A stretch of 64,000 nucleotides of DNA, from positions 186,001 to 250,000 of the forward strand of contig NZ_JWLV01000034.1 of NCBI RefSeq assembly GCF_000808535.1, given 5' to 3'. Within the stretch, counting starts at the first letter, position 1; the number at the start of each line of letters is the position of its first letter. Position numbers and translations under genes: made by a program. Shown here one piece after another: positions 51,245 to 62,280 of the stretch. The DNA comes from Vibrio sinaloensis (GTDB lineage: Bacteria; Pseudomonadota; Gammaproteobacteria; Enterobacterales; Vibrionaceae). The notes below the pieces were generated by a model. That model saw only the letters and a program-made list of their open reading frames with translations, did not search any database and was not told the DNA's origin.

Positions 51245-52206
51245 TGTTTCTTTACACCGTAAGGCGACTTAACCTTTTCATTATTACAATGTTAATTCTG
51301 ACCATGGTTGGTTTTAGCATTTTACGTTTAGCTCCAGATTCGGTTTGGGCACTGCAAGATTTTTGGCCGGGTTGGTTAACCTACCTAGGTGAGTTGATGC
51401 AGCTAAATTTCGGCGTCAATCACTATGGCGTTCCGATCGCTGATGAGCTCGCGGTCGTGTTTCCTGCTACCCTTGAGCTGTGCTTTATCGCGTTTGTTAT
51501 TTCGCTGCTAATTGGCATCCCTATTGGCACTATCGCGGGCATGAAACAAGGAAAATGGGTTGATACGCTTATCTCATTCACCTCGATGTCTGGGTACTCT
51601 GCGCCTCTATTTTGGGTCGCACTGCTGATGATTATGGCGTTTTCACTCCATTTTGAGTTGTTTCCTGTCGCTGGCCGTTATGACTTGCTGTATCAAATTG
51701 ATCACGTGACGGGCTTCGCCATCATCGACGCGTTCTTTGCCGAGGGTCCATACCGTGCCCACGCATTACAGAGTGTCATAGAGCATCTGATTCTACCTTG
51801 CCTAGTGCTTGCGCTCGCGCCGACCACTCAGGTCATCGGCTTAATGCGTACTTCAGTAGCAGAAGTGATGGGGCAAAACTACATTCGCGCAGCCCGAATC
51901 AAAGGTTTATCGACGCGAGAAATCGTCACTCAGCATGTGATGAGAAATGCCATTCCACCCATTATTCCCAAGATTGGCGTGCAGCTATCAAGTATGTTGA
52001 CCTTGGCAATCATTACCGAGTCTATTTTCAACTGGCCAGGTATCGGACGCTGGCTGCTCGATGCGCTCTCAAATCAAGATTACGTCGCCATTCAAGCCGG
52101 CGTAATTGTCGTGGCCACGCTAGTCTTGACCGCAAATATCTTGTCTGACTTGATCGGCGCGATGATCAACCCGTTAGTGAGGAAGGAATGGTATGCTAAC
52201 CGATAA
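51244..52206 (+). CDS. sapB: SapB transporter permease
   Basis: A 320-residue, six-segment BPD_transp_1 permease of the DppB/OppB type. The N-terminal helix is LNLFIITMLILTMVGFSILR and the EAA loop near MGQNYIRAARIKGLSTREIV contacts the ATPases. It shares one base with the sapA stop and overlaps sapC by 14 bases. Confidence 0.94.
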   Translation: MFLYTVRRLNLFIITMLILTMVGFSILRLAPDSVWALQDFWPGWLTYLGELMQLNFGVNHYGVPIADELAVVFPATLELCFIAFVISLLIGIPIGTIAGMKQGKWVDTLISFTSMSGYSAPLFWVALLMIMAFSLHFELFPVAGRYDLLYQIDHVTGFAIIDAFFAEGPYRAHALQSVIEHLILPCLVLALAPTTQVIGLMRTSVAEVMGQNYIRAARIKGLSTREIVTQHVMRNAIPPIIPKIGVQLSSMLTLAIITESIFNWPGIGRWLLDALSNQDYVAIQAGVIVVATLVLTANILSDLIGAMINPLVRKEWYANR

Positions 52207-53080
52207 CATTTATCAGGAAGAGCAGGTCCCGACTCAATTTGAGCGGTTCTGGAGAAGCTATCGATCCAACAATCTTGCGATGTTTGGTCTGTGGTGCTTG
52301 GGATTGATTGTCATCATTACCATAATTGCACCTTGGATCACCCCGCACGATCCGCAAGCGCAATCGGGCGAACTACTCATTCCACCCTCTTGGAACCCAG
52401 CGGGCACCGTCGAGTACTTTTTAGGGACTGACGATCTCGGTAGAGATATTCTCTCGCGCCTGATTGGCGGTTCGCAGCTCACCTTCGGAGCGGCGGTGAT
52501 TATCACCTTGATTGCGGGTACTGTCGGCTGTTTGATCGGTATTCTTGCCGGGATGACAAAAGGTCTGGTTTCGAGCATTTTGAACCACCTGTTGGATACG
52601 GTGATGTCGATCCCTTCACTCTTGCTAGCGATCATCTTTGTCGCCTTTTTGGGGTTCGGTGAGTTCAATATTCTGCTCGCCATCTGCTTGGCACTCATTC
52701 CACGTTTTGTTCGCTCCGTCTATATCGCGGTTCATACAGAAGTAGAAAAAGACTACATCATGGCGGCGAGACTTGATGGCGCCAACGACTTCTACTTGCT
52801 GTGGAACTCAATACTGCCAAATATATTGGTGGTCATTGCATCAGAGGTCACCCTCGCGCTATCAATTGCTATCTTAGATATTACCGCGCTAGGCTTCTTA
52901 GGCCTTGGTGCGCAGGCACCAAGTACCGAATGGGGCGCAATACTTGGAGACTCTGTTGAGTTGATTTACCTTGCGCCTTGGACCGTGACCTTACCCGGAC
53001 TTGCGATTATGTTTACAGTGATTGCCATCAACCTTGTAGGTGAAGGTGTTCGCCAAGCCCTTAATGCAGGAATCGAATAA
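52193..53080 (+). CDS. sapC: SapC transporter permease
   Basis: A 295-residue DppC/OppC-type permease. It has an N-terminal segment before the first helix ([20 protein letters not shown]), then [20 protein letters not shown] and the EAA loop [18 protein letters not shown]. With SapB it makes the membrane channel. It overlaps sapB by 14 bases and sapD by 1 (TAATG). Confidence 0.94.
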   Translation: MLTDNIYQEEQVPTQFERFWRSYRSNNLAMFGLWCLGLIVIITIIAPWITPHDPQAQSGELLIPPSWNPAGTVEYFLGTDDLGRDILSRLIGGSQLTFGAAVIITLIAGTVGCLIGILAGMTKGLVSSILNHLLDTVMSIPSLLLAIIFVAFLGFGEFNILLAICLALIPRFVRSVYIAVHTEVEKDYIMAARLDGANDFYLLWNSILPNILVVIASEVTLALSIAILDITALGFLGLGAQAPSTEWGAILGDSVELIYLAPWTVTLPGLAIMFTVIAINLVGEGVRQALNAGIE

Positions 53081-54093
53081 TGCCTTTACTTGATATTCGA
53101 CATCTGACGATAGAAATCGAAACCCCGCAAGGGATGATGAAAGCGGTCGATCGCATGAGCCTGACCTTAAATGAAGGCGAAATTCGCGGTCTTGTAGGCG
53201 AGTCGGGCTCAGGCAAAAGCTTAGTCGCGAAAGCCATTGTTGGCGTCTGTAAGGACAACTGGAAAGTGACAGCCGATCGTATGCGACTTGGCAACATTGA
53301 CTTATTGCAACTCACCCCACGAGAACGCAGACGCGTCATTGCGCGTGATATTGCCATGATTTTCCAAGAGCCTTCCACTTGTTTAGATCCGTCTGAGGAA
53401 GTTGGAAAGCAGCTTATCGAGGCCATACCATCGAAATCATTCGAAGGGAAATGGTGGGAGCGTTTTAAGTGGCGTAAAAAACAAGCGATTGCCCTACTGC
53501 ATAAAGTCGGTATCAAAAACCACCGTCAGTTGATGAGTAGCTACCCCTATGAACTGACCGACGGTGAGTGTCAAAAGGTGATGATTGCGATGGCCATCGC
53601 AGCGAAACCTAAACTGCTGATCGCGGATGAACCGACAAACGATTTAGACCCGATTACTCAATCGCAAATTCTGCGTCTGCTGAGTCGAATGAATCAGGTT
53701 CACAACACGTCGATCATGCTAATCGGTCATGACCTGACAACGATCACTCAGTGGGCAAATCGAATCACGGTGATGTACTGCGGCCAATCCGTTGAATCTG
53801 CTGACACGAAGAAGATTCTCGAAAAACCCAAACACCCTTATACTGTTGCACTACTGAAAGCGATGCCTGACTTTAACGACTGGATTCCTCACAAAGAGAA
53901 GCTACAGTCGTTGCCGGGCTCCATACCTCCACTGCAGCATTTACCCATTGGGTGTCGTTTGGGTCCCCGCTGCCCGTATGCACAGCGACAATGTGTCGAA
54001 ATCCCTATGACGAGACGAATCAAAAATCATAAATTTGCTTGTCACTTCCCACTCAATCACTCTCCAAAAGAGAGGGAGAAGAAAAAAGCATGA
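53080..54093 (+). CDS. sapD: SapD transporter ATPase
   Basis: A 337-residue ATPase with Walker [17 protein letters not shown], signature [16 protein letters not shown] and Walker [13 protein letters not shown], plus the C-terminal oligopeptide-type extension ([15 protein letters not shown]). The usual LSGGQ is LTDGE, which is characteristic of SapD. In E. coli it also supports Trk potassium uptake. It overlaps sapF by 4 bases (ATGA). Confidence 0.94.
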   Translation: MPLLDIRHLTIEIETPQGMMKAVDRMSLTLNEGEIRGLVGESGSGKSLVAKAIVGVCKDNWKVTADRMRLGNIDLLQLTPRERRRVIARDIAMIFQEPSTCLDPSEEVGKQLIEAIPSKSFEGKWWERFKWRKKQAIALLHKVGIKNHRQLMSSYPYELTDGECQKVMIAMAIAAKPKLLIADEPTNDLDPITQSQILRLLSRMNQVHNTSIMLIGHDLTTITQWANRITVMYCGQSVESADTKKILEKPKHPYTVALLKAMPDFNDWIPHKEKLQSLPGSIPPLQHLPIGCRLGPRCPYAQRQCVEIPMTRRIKNHKFACHFPLNHSPKEREKKKA

Positions 54094-54875
54094 GTGCTCT
54101 ATTAGAAGTCACTGATCTTTCCAAAGTGTTTACTACGCGCTCTGGATTGTTTCGTAAAAAAGTTCACCAAGCGGTTAAGCCTGTCAGTTTTGACTTAGAG
54201 GCAGGACAAACCATTGGTTTTATTGGCCAAAACGGTTCTGGAAAGTCGACGTTAGCAAGAATGCTTGCAGGTGTAGTGGAACCCACTCAGGGCGAGATCC
54301 GAGTCAATGGTGAGCTTCTGTCGCACAAAGATTACGAAACGCGCTGCAAGTTGATTCGAATGATCTTCCAAGACCCGAACACGTCGCTCAACCCGAGAAT
54401 TCAAATTGGGCGAATTCTGGAAGGCCCTCTAAAACGAAACACCAGCATGCCTCCCGAAGCACGCATGAAACGCGTTAAGGACACCTTACTTCGCGTCGGC
54501 TTACTCCCTGAGCACGCCTATTTTTACCCACAAATGTTGGCAACGGGCCAAAAACAGAGGGTCTGTTTGGCGCGGGCACTCATTCTGCAACCTTCCATTA
54601 TTGTCGCCGACGAAGCGCTAAACGGATTGGATATGGCGATGCGTTCGCAGATCATTAACCTGTTCCTTGAGCTACAAGAAGAGATGGGTGTCTCCTTCGT
54701 TTACGTTTCGCAGCACATTGGAATCATGAAACACATCACGGATAAAATAATGGTGATGCATGAGGGTGAAGTGGTGGAAAGTGGCGATACTCAGCAGGTA
54801 CTCTCTTGCCCTGAACACATCGTCACCCAACGACTTGTAGAAAGCCATTTCAATAAATCGACCTGCTTTAAGTAG
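54090..54875 (+). CDS. sapF: SapF transporter ATPase
   Basis: A 261-residue ATPase with Walker [18 protein letters not shown], a signature region [15 protein letters not shown] and Walker [13 protein letters not shown]. The signature LATGQ is atypical, as in other SapF proteins. Only the first of the LSGGQ-like motifs departs strongly from consensus, so the SapDF heterodimer may be asymmetric. ATG 54090 has GAGGGAGAA upstream and overlaps the sapD stop. Confidence 0.94.
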   Translation: MSALLEVTDLSKVFTTRSGLFRKKVHQAVKPVSFDLEAGQTIGFIGQNGSGKSTLARMLAGVVEPTQGEIRVNGELLSHKDYETRCKLIRMIFQDPNTSLNPRIQIGRILEGPLKRNTSMPPEARMKRVKDTLLRVGLLPEHAYFYPQMLATGQKQRVCLARALILQPSIIVADEALNGLDMAMRSQIINLFLELQEEMGVSFVYVSQHIGIMKHITDKIMVMHEGEVVESGDTQQVLSCPEHIVTQRLVESHFNKSTCFK

Positions 54876-54882
54876 CACGATT

Positions 54883-55665
54883 ATGCTAAGGATAGCTCTC
54901 TTGATATGTGGTGTGTTCGCGTGCAGCGTGTACGCGAATTACCCTCAAAATCGCACTTGGCTTGATCCTGAATTTGTGGAACGCGCTTTTGTCGATGTAG
55001 CACTAAAGCGCGAGTACAACTCTGGCAATTGGCAACTGGTTAAATGGAACCAACCAATCAAGATTTGGGTTAACCATCAAGTTGGCGATCAAGAACTTCA
55101 TGACCTGCTTACCAACGCACACTTAACGCACCTTTCTCAGCTGACTGGCGTTCCAATAACTAGAGTCAGCATTCGTAGCCAAGCGAATGTTAGCTGGATA
55201 TTCACTCGCGAGTCTCAGTGGCGTAAAGATGTTGAAAAAGAGCTTGGCAAATCTGCATTAAACAATATGCATGGCGCGATATGCAAAGCAGGTTATCGCC
55301 TAGATTCTCGCTCTGGCGCTATCACGTCAGCAGCTATTATCATTCCCGTCGATCAAGCTCGCAACCACGGCAAACTGCTTGCCTGTATTGTTGAGGAGAT
55401 AACCCAAGTGATGGGGCTTCCAAATGATGCAGAGAGTGCATTCCCATCAATCTTCAATGACGAAACACCCGAAGACTTACTGTCGCCGTTAGATGTTGTC
55501 TTACTTCAATTGCTGTACGAACCAGAGTTAACCGTCGGGATGAACGCTGAGCAAGCCAGACCTATCGTCAGAAAAATACTGCGCCGCTATCAAAAACAGG
55601 GCGTCTTGGGCAAAGCCGTCGCTACAGCTAATTCAGGGGAGCTTTATCAGCTTGTTGGAAACTAA
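54883..55665 (+). CDS. DUF2927 family secreted protein
   Basis: A 260-residue protein with a signal peptide (about 1-18, CSVYANY). The DUF2927 region (about 50-235) has PIKIWVNHQVGDQEL and IVEEITQVMGLPNDAE. The latter is the family's most conserved segment and resembles part of a metalloprotease helix, but the HExxH motif is absent. The function is unknown. It begins 7 bases after sapF, so it may be co-transcribed with the sap genes. It overlaps the next membrane-protein gene by 14 bases. Confidence 0.8.
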   Translation: MLRIALLICGVFACSVYANYPQNRTWLDPEFVERAFVDVALKREYNSGNWQLVKWNQPIKIWVNHQVGDQELHDLLTNAHLTHLSQLTGVPITRVSIRSQANVSWIFTRESQWRKDVEKELGKSALNNMHGAICKAGYRLDSRSGAITSAAIIIPVDQARNHGKLLACIVEEITQVMGLPNDAESAFPSIFNDETPEDLLSPLDVVLLQLLYEPELTVGMNAEQARPIVRKILRRYQKQGVLGKAVATANSGELYQLVGN

Positions 55666-57241
55666 TCATCAGTCGCAACCGAATTACAAGGTATGGTCAA
55701 TCCTTGCTTGGAGCGTAATTCTTGTTGGGGCGCTGCATTCACTTATTAGCCAGACGCATTATTTCTTAAATGCAGATGTTGCCTTTCTGACGCAGATGGC
55801 ACTCTATGGCCAACCCGGTGACCTGTATACTCAATACTTTGAAATCAATCCGCCGTTGATCGTATATATCTATCGGCTTTTCTTAGTACCTTATTATTTG
55901 GGCGATTGGAGCGTTGTCTCTTCACTGCGGATATCGATGATTGGTTACTTACTTGGGATAACCGCACTCTGCCACTATTACGTGGTTAAGCTGCCCATTC
56001 GTCAGCCATACATCTGGATAGCAGCAATAGGACTAAGCCTTGTTTTTGTCCTACCAGCAGCATTCTTGCAGCGCGAACACATCATCGCCGCAGCAATGAT
56101 CGCATACTTGTGCATGATTTTGTGCCGCATACAGAATCAATCGTGCTCTGTTGCCATCCAATGGCTAACATTGACGCTCGCAGGTCTTAGTGTCTGCTTG
56201 AAACCTCAGTATGTGACTATTTTTGTGTTGCTCGATATCTACTACCTATGGACGGTACGTCGATTGTCCTTGCTGTTTCGATGGCAAAACCTGTACCTAG
56301 GCTTGCTGGGCGCTACGTACATAACTTACGTATACTTTGCCCACCCGAGTTATTTCGATAACGTCGCCCCCCTCGCTAAACAGACTTACATTGCCTATTT
56401 TGAGCCGATTTATAGCCTGCTCACTCGTGTGGCTCTTTTGGCCGTGGTCTCCTACTTACCCTATCGTTACTTACGACACGCAACTCAATCGCCCCAAACC
56501 ATAGATTGTCTCTATGTCACATTGGCAGCCGCGTTTGTTGCCTACGTGCTTGGCCGAGCTGGATTCAGCTATCACTTAGTTCTGGTATTTGCTCTGCTTG
56601 GTATTGTCTCTATCAGCAGTTGGCTCTATGCGGCTGGCGAGTTAAGTCAAAGATTTTCGACAAAGCGCCTCGCTCAGTTTCTATTTTTTAGCGCCATCCT
56701 AGTGTTCTTGAGACAATTTCATTTTATTGATATCGATAGAGTGGACTATGAAACGGCGGCAACACAACTCCTAGCCAAGCACAGCTACGCACCTGAAAAA
56801 GTCATTGAGCATAACCCCTATCACGTGGTTTACAACGCGGTCAGCGAAGTGACGCAGCCAGGTGAACAGTTGTACGCATTTAGCGCTCGATTATTTGTCG
56901 GACACCCGATTGCGATCCATCTTGAACAAAAGTGGGCAGGTCGCTTCCCCGTTCTTTGGCCGTTACCCGAATCGCTAAAGCACCCAGAAAGTGAAGAGAA
57001 CCAACAACGTTTACAATTGGTTAGCCAAATCGTGACGGAAGATATCCAACGCAATCAGCCTAAAGTCATTTTGGTAGAAGAGTCAGAACAGCTGCTGCGC
57101 TACCCTAAAGGCTTTGATTTTATCGAACACTTTAGTCAATACCCGGAATTCGCGGACGCTTTTCAACATTACGAACGCGATAACACCTATACCACGCCCG
57201 AGAGCAACTGGACTGTTTATGTGAGAAGAGAAAAGAGTTAG
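55652..57241 (+). CDS. Polytopic membrane protein, possibly GT-C-type glycosyltransferase
   Basis: I do not recognise a named family. The 529 residues include about ten to twelve hydrophobic segments (from about 13 to 385), then a soluble domain of about 140 residues at the C-terminus. The early loop FLNADVAFLTQMALYGQPGD contains an Asp at a place where GT-C enzymes have one, and the next loop has YTQYFEINPPLIVYIYRLF, a pattern like the dolichyl-P-mannose transferase family. Translation must start at TTG 55652 or 55655, as no ATG is near. It overlaps the DUF2927 gene by 14 bases, so the two are coupled and may act together. Confidence 0.7.
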   Translation: MLETNHQSQPNYKVWSILAWSVILVGALHSLISQTHYFLNADVAFLTQMALYGQPGDLYTQYFEINPPLIVYIYRLFLVPYYLGDWSVVSSLRISMIGYLLGITALCHYYVVKLPIRQPYIWIAAIGLSLVFVLPAAFLQREHIIAAAMIAYLCMILCRIQNQSCSVAIQWLTLTLAGLSVCLKPQYVTIFVLLDIYYLWTVRRLSLLFRWQNLYLGLLGATYITYVYFAHPSYFDNVAPLAKQTYIAYFEPIYSLLTRVALLAVVSYLPYRYLRHATQSPQTIDCLYVTLAAAFVAYVLGRAGFSYHLVLVFALLGIVSISSWLYAAGELSQRFSTKRLAQFLFFSAILVFLRQFHFIDIDRVDYETAATQLLAKHSYAPEKVIEHNPYHVVYNAVSEVTQPGEQLYAFSARLFVGHPIAIHLEQKWAGRFPVLWPLPESLKHPESEENQQRLQLVSQIVTEDIQRNQPKVILVEESEQLLRYPKGFDFIEHFSQYPEFADAFQHYERDNTYTTPESNWTVYVRREKS

Positions 57242-57274
57242 ACCAAGTTGACTGTTACTTGGTCTAAGGGAAGA

Positions 57275-57655
57275 TTAACCGCGCTTTTTGAGTTCGAATT
57301 CAAACTCGTCAGGATAAAGAACGACACCTTCTTCCTCGTTGTTTGGAAAAACAGCAACAGCAAGCTCATCGTCTTCTAAGCCGTAAGTCCAGCGACTGAA
57401 CCATTTTGCTGTAGAGATAGACTCCGCTTTGCAATGCTCCCATTCACCTGTTGCCCACTGATTTGCAAACTCTTCATGTGGCCACACAGGTACACAGTCT
57501 TCATCTTCCGTGTTAAGCATCACACAGCCATGTTCATCAATAAGGATCCATACTTTGCGATGCTTAGCGATTTCTTTAATGCAGTAGCTGAAACGCTCTT
57601 CCGCGCGCATTTTATTAACTGTTGCGATTTGATCTTGTGAAAGTGATTCAGACAT
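57275..57655 (-). CDS. DUF2750 family protein
   Basis: A 126-residue cytoplasmic acidic protein with the DUF2750 features RFSYCIKEIAKHRKVWIL, VPVWPHEEFANQWATGEWEH and LAVAVFPNNEEEGVVLYPDE. The function of the family is unknown. ATG 57655 has GGAGAGG upstream; the earlier in-frame start would include the terminator hairpin of the gene upstream. It lies behind the ppaC terminator. Confidence 0.88.
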   Translation of the reverse strand: MSESLSQDQIATVNKMRAEERFSYCIKEIAKHRKVWILIDEHGCVMLNTEDEDCVPVWPHEEFANQWATGEWEHCKAESISTAKWFSRWTYGLEDDELAVAVFPNNEEEGVVLYPDEFEFELKKRG

Positions 57656-57680
57656 CAGCCTCTCCACGAATTGATTAGCT

Positions 57681-57720
57681 AAAAAAACAAACGCCCACAG
57701 TATGAAACTGTGGGCGTTTG
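57681..57720 (-). terminator. Intrinsic terminator after ppaC
   Basis: CAAACGCCCACAG (57688-57700) pairs with CTGTGGGCGTTTG (57708-57720), loop of 7. On the minus strand it is followed by seven T (A-run 57681-57687). Confidence 0.93.
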
Positions 57721-57742
57721 AGTAATTCAAACAATAGCCAGC

Positions 57743-58648
57743 TTATGCAAGCTCACCTTGTAGCCAAGGCCAACCTTGTTTCTTACGGCTTAGTGTGTTT
57801 TCCATCATAAGCATGCCATCTTTTTCATGCTTCACTAGCTTCTCAGCCCACTCACCTTTGTATAGTAGACGAGTTTGCGCCGTAGTGATGTCTGTTAGCA
57901 TAACAGCAGCAAACGCTAAACCTTCTTCAGCACAGCGGCGCTCTAGGTCTGCTTCAAGTGCATCAATCATGCCATCTACTTGCTCAAGAGTTGCAAGTTC
58001 AACTTGGCCTACAACAACATCGCGGCCGTTGAATGGGTAGCCTTTCAGGTCTTTTTCTACTAGTTCAGCAGCTGATAGACCTTCGATGTTTGTTTTTGCG
58101 ATGAGAAGATCTTTGATGAAGGCGTCAACATCGCACACGTCAGCGATTTTAGCGAGTTCTTCAACCGCATCTTTGTCTTTTTGAGTACAAGTCGGAGATG
58201 CAAAACCTACTGTGTCTGAAAGGATTGCAGACATCATTAGTTTAGCGATCTGAGGCGTAATCTCGTGACCTTCAATTTTGAACATGTTGAATAGTACAGT
58301 GTTTGTACAGCCAACAGGCCAAATCCAAGCTTCCATTGGGTTAACAGTCATAACGTCACCCAGACGGTGGTGGTCAACAATGCCTAGGATTTCAGCTTCA
58401 GCCACATCATCCGGAGCTTGTGCAAGATCTGAGTAGTCTACCAACCAAATTTTCTCACCCGCTACAGACGTGCGAAGTTCAGGAACTTCAGCGCCCGCAA
58501 CTTCTAGAATGTGTTGCGTTTCACGGTTGATTTCGCCTTGGCGAATTGGCATTGCTTCAACACCACGCGCTTTCAGTAGCTCAGTTGCTACAAGCGCACT
58601 ACAGATACTATCACTATCAGGGTTCTTGTGACCTACAACTAGAATCAT
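57743..58648 (-). CDS. ppaC: Manganese-dependent inorganic pyrophosphatase
   Basis: A 301-residue family II pyrophosphatase of the DHH/DHHA2 type. Visible metal-ligand motifs are VGHKNPDSDSI (His8, Asp12, Asp14), WLVDYSDLAQ, and GIVDHHRLGD with the double His. The C-terminal DHHA2 domain ends FSRKKQGWPWLQ-like (LSRKKQGWPW). It hydrolyses pyrophosphate and is most active with Mn2+ (or Co2+). A gene for a Mn-type exporter stands divergently upstream. Confidence 0.95.
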   Translation of the reverse strand: MILVVGHKNPDSDSICSALVATELLKARGVEAMPIRQGEINRETQHILEVAGAEVPELRTSVAGEKIWLVDYSDLAQAPDDVAEAEILGIVDHHRLGDVMTVNPMEAWIWPVGCTNTVLFNMFKIEGHEITPQIAKLMMSAILSDTVGFASPTCTQKDKDAVEELAKIADVCDVDAFIKDLLIAKTNIEGLSAAELVEKDLKGYPFNGRDVVVGQVELATLEQVDGMIDALEADLERRCAEEGLAFAAVMLTDITTAQTRLLYKGEWAEKLVKHEKDGMLMMENTLSRKKQGWPWLQGELA

Positions 58649-58772
58649 CTTATTTCCTATACGACTAAAATAGGCCCGTTCAGGGCAAATTACTCACGAA
58701 GGCGTTACTTTACCTGAATTTTGAGATTTGTCATGGGTTAGCAAAAAGAAAACTGTTTCTTTCAACTTTTTG

Positions 58773-58800
58773 TTGCAAATAATTCTCACTTAACTATATT
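58773..58800 (+). promoter_or_regulatory. Predicted promoter of the metal exporter gene
   Basis: TTGCAA (58773-58778) and TATATT (58795-58800) with a 16-base spacer; each matches the consensus at four or five positions. Transcription would begin near 58807, inside the Fur-like box, so a bound repressor would block it directly. Confidence 0.5.
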
Positions 58801-58815
58801 TGAGAATCATTATCA
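58801..58815. promoter_or_regulatory. Fur-like (7-1-7) operator at the metal exporter promoter
   Basis: TGAGAAT-C-ATTATCA is a near-perfect inverted repeat and matches the Fur core TGATAAT-N-ATTATCA at 13 of 14 arm positions. It lies directly after the predicted -10 and 17 bases before the ATG, overlapping the transcription start. Fur or a related metal regulator is the likely ligand. Binding is inferred. Confidence 0.6.
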
Positions 58816-58832
58816 TTTGCATTGATATCACT

Positions 58833-60041
58833 ATGGACTCACTTAGACTCTCTCAAATTGCCCCTGCCTGGCTTTCGTTTTCACAGTTTAAGCCCGCTTA
58901 CAAACGCTTATTCTTGCCGGTTGCGTTGATTGCCCTTGTCGCAAATGGGACAACAAGCGAACTGACCGTCAACACACTTTCTGACGCGTTTTGGGCCGTT
59001 TCCGCGTATGTCGCCTTTACCCTAACCCTTTACCATTACTTATCGCTTTTAATGAGTAAAGAAAGCAAGGTGGTGACTCTTTATCAAAGCTCTCGACGAT
59101 ACCAGGTTATGTTTGCTGCGTTACTCGGGGCCTTACCCGGGTGTGGCGGTGCGATCATTGTGACCACCCAGTTTGTAAGTGGTCGAGTCGGATTTGGCGC
59201 AATTGTAGCGGTGTTAACTTCCACAATGGGCGACGCGGCCTTCTTGTTGCTGGCAAGCAAACCTGACGTGGGATTTGCCGTCGTTGGTCTTGGCGTTATT
59301 GTCGGATGTGTATCTGGTTGGGCCGTCAACGCTATCCACAACGATGACTTTTTACGCCCAGAGTTGAAATCTATTAGTGAGCGATTTTCATGTCAAAACG
59401 CCAGTGAACAAAACAAGCTAGAGAGAAAGGCGATTAATCTCCAAGGCGCATTTTGGAAATGGTTGATCGTTCCCGCGACTATCATCGCCGCGCTTGGGTC
59501 ATTCCAAGTGGATGTAAACGAACTACTATCACTTCCAGCCGGGACAATTGAATGGATTGGCGCAGTTTTAATCATCACGAGCATGCTGCTTTGGTCGCTG
59601 ACCAAAGAGATCAAGGACTACGAATCGACTGTTTCTGAGGATACTAAGCAAGTTTCTTCTCACCCGTTACAAAAAGCCGCGCAAGACACAAACTTCGTCA
59701 CAGCATGGGTAATCCTCGCCTTTATGGCTTTTGAACTGATTGCTTTCTTTGGGCACATCGACTTGGCAGCGAGCTTCTCAGGATGGGGAATGTGGATGCC
59801 TCTAATGGGCGTTGCTATTGGCCTGTTACCTGGCTGTGGCCCTCAAATATTGGTCACCAGTCTTTATATTGCAGGCGCTGCCCCTCTCTCGGCACAACTT
59901 GCCAACGCCATTTCAAATGATGGTGACGCCTTATTCCCAGCTATAGCTCTTGCCCCTAAAGCAGCACTTGTCGCGACAATTTATTCCGCTATACCTGCTT
60001 TTATCGTTGGCTACGGCTACTACTTCTTATTCGAAATATAA
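58833..60041 (+). CDS. 10-TM heavy-metal exporter, Vibrio MneA-like (Mn2+ efflux)
   Basis: A 402-residue membrane protein of the ArsP_2-type family (PF11449) of putative heavy-metal exporters. It has two homologous halves, each with a LPGCGG/LPGCGP-type motif: ALPGCGGAIIVTTQFVSGRV (about 105-124) and LLPGCGPQILVTSLYIAGAA (about 330-349), followed by an Asn-Asp-Gly-Asp motif (AISNDGDALFPAIAL) and TSTMGDAAFLLLAS. This resembles MneA, shown in V. cholerae to export manganese. ATG 58833 is preferred over 58800, which lies inside the promoter and the Fur-like box. The divergent neighbour ppaC is Mn-dependent. Confidence 0.78.
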   Translation: MDSLRLSQIAPAWLSFSQFKPAYKRLFLPVALIALVANGTTSELTVNTLSDAFWAVSAYVAFTLTLYHYLSLLMSKESKVVTLYQSSRRYQVMFAALLGALPGCGGAIIVTTQFVSGRVGFGAIVAVLTSTMGDAAFLLLASKPDVGFAVVGLGVIVGCVSGWAVNAIHNDDFLRPELKSISERFSCQNASEQNKLERKAINLQGAFWKWLIVPATIIAALGSFQVDVNELLSLPAGTIEWIGAVLIITSMLLWSLTKEIKDYESTVSEDTKQVSSHPLQKAAQDTNFVTAWVILAFMAFELIAFFGHIDLAASFSGWGMWMPLMGVAIGLLPGCGPQILVTSLYIAGAAPLSAQLANAISNDGDALFPAIALAPKAALVATIYSAIPAFIVGYGYYFLFEI

Positions 60042-60070
60042 CGCAAGTTTATTGTAAAGCATTAAAATCA

Positions 60071-60093
60071 AACGCCCTCAACTGAGGGCGTTT
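60071..60093. terminator. Bidirectional terminator, metal exporter / hisIE
   Basis: AACGCCCTC pairs with GAGGGCGTT around a 4-base loop; short A and T runs flank it. It lies between two convergent genes and can serve both. Confidence 0.8.
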
Positions 60094-60143
60094 ACATATC
60101 TAATGACGCATTCGTACTCTATGAGTAGTTGCTTTAAACGTGG

Positions 60144-60775
60144 TTATTTATGACGCTCTTTCAGTTTATTCACTACGTCATTCATCGATAGGCCTTGGTC
60201 TTGAAGCAATACCATTAAGTGATAAATCAAGTCTGCCGATTCACACACTAACTCCGCCTTATCGCCCGACGTCGCCGCAAGCGCGACTTCAACGCCTTCT
60301 TCGCCCACTTTTTGCGAAATACGCTTGGTGCCACGGGCATAAAGACTGGCAGTATAAGAGGAATCTGGGTCGGCACTCTTGCGGGCAGCCAATAGCTGCT
60401 CAAGTTGATGAAGCCACACCATTTGTGACTCCTCTTGCGGATCTCCATCCCAACAAGTCGTCGTTCCAGTGTGGCAAGTTGGACCAATGGGATTCACCTT
60501 CACCAATAGCGTATCGTTGTCGCAATCAAGCTGAATGTTCACCAATTGCAATACGTTGCCTGAAGTTTCCCCTTTGGTCCAAAGGCGCTCTTTGGTACGA
60601 GAGAAAAACGTCACTTGACCTGTTTCGCCCGTTTTTGCCAACGCATCTTGGTTCATGTAACCCATCATCAGCACTTGGCTTGATTGGAAATCTTGTACGA
60701 TGGCAGGTACCAGACCATCCACCTTTTCCCAGTTGATTCGCTCAGCTAGCGAACTTACTTCGGCGGCTTTCACAC

Positions 60776-60779
<4 letters not shown>
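60144..60779 (-). CDS. hisIE: HisIE: phosphoribosyl-AMP cyclohydrolase / phosphoribosyl-ATP pyrophosphatase
   Basis: A 211-residue bifunctional enzyme for steps 2 and 3 of histidine synthesis. The HisI half (about 1-125) has [20 protein letters not shown], a zinc site with [11 protein letters not shown] and [13 protein letters not shown] CHTGTTTCW. The HisE half (about 125-211) has [20 protein letters not shown]. It is the last gene of the his operon. It overlaps hisF by 4 bases (ATGA). Confidence 0.97.

Positions 60780-62280
<1,501 letters not shown>

Noticed and set aside
58649..58832. yybP-ykoY manganese riboswitch in front of the exporter
   Set aside because: The predicted leader is only about 25 bases and no conserved motif of that riboswitch is seen.
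60140..60736. 198-codon plus-strand open frame across hisIE
   Set aside because: It is antisense to a clearly conserved his gene, has no ribosome site and its translation resembles no protein.
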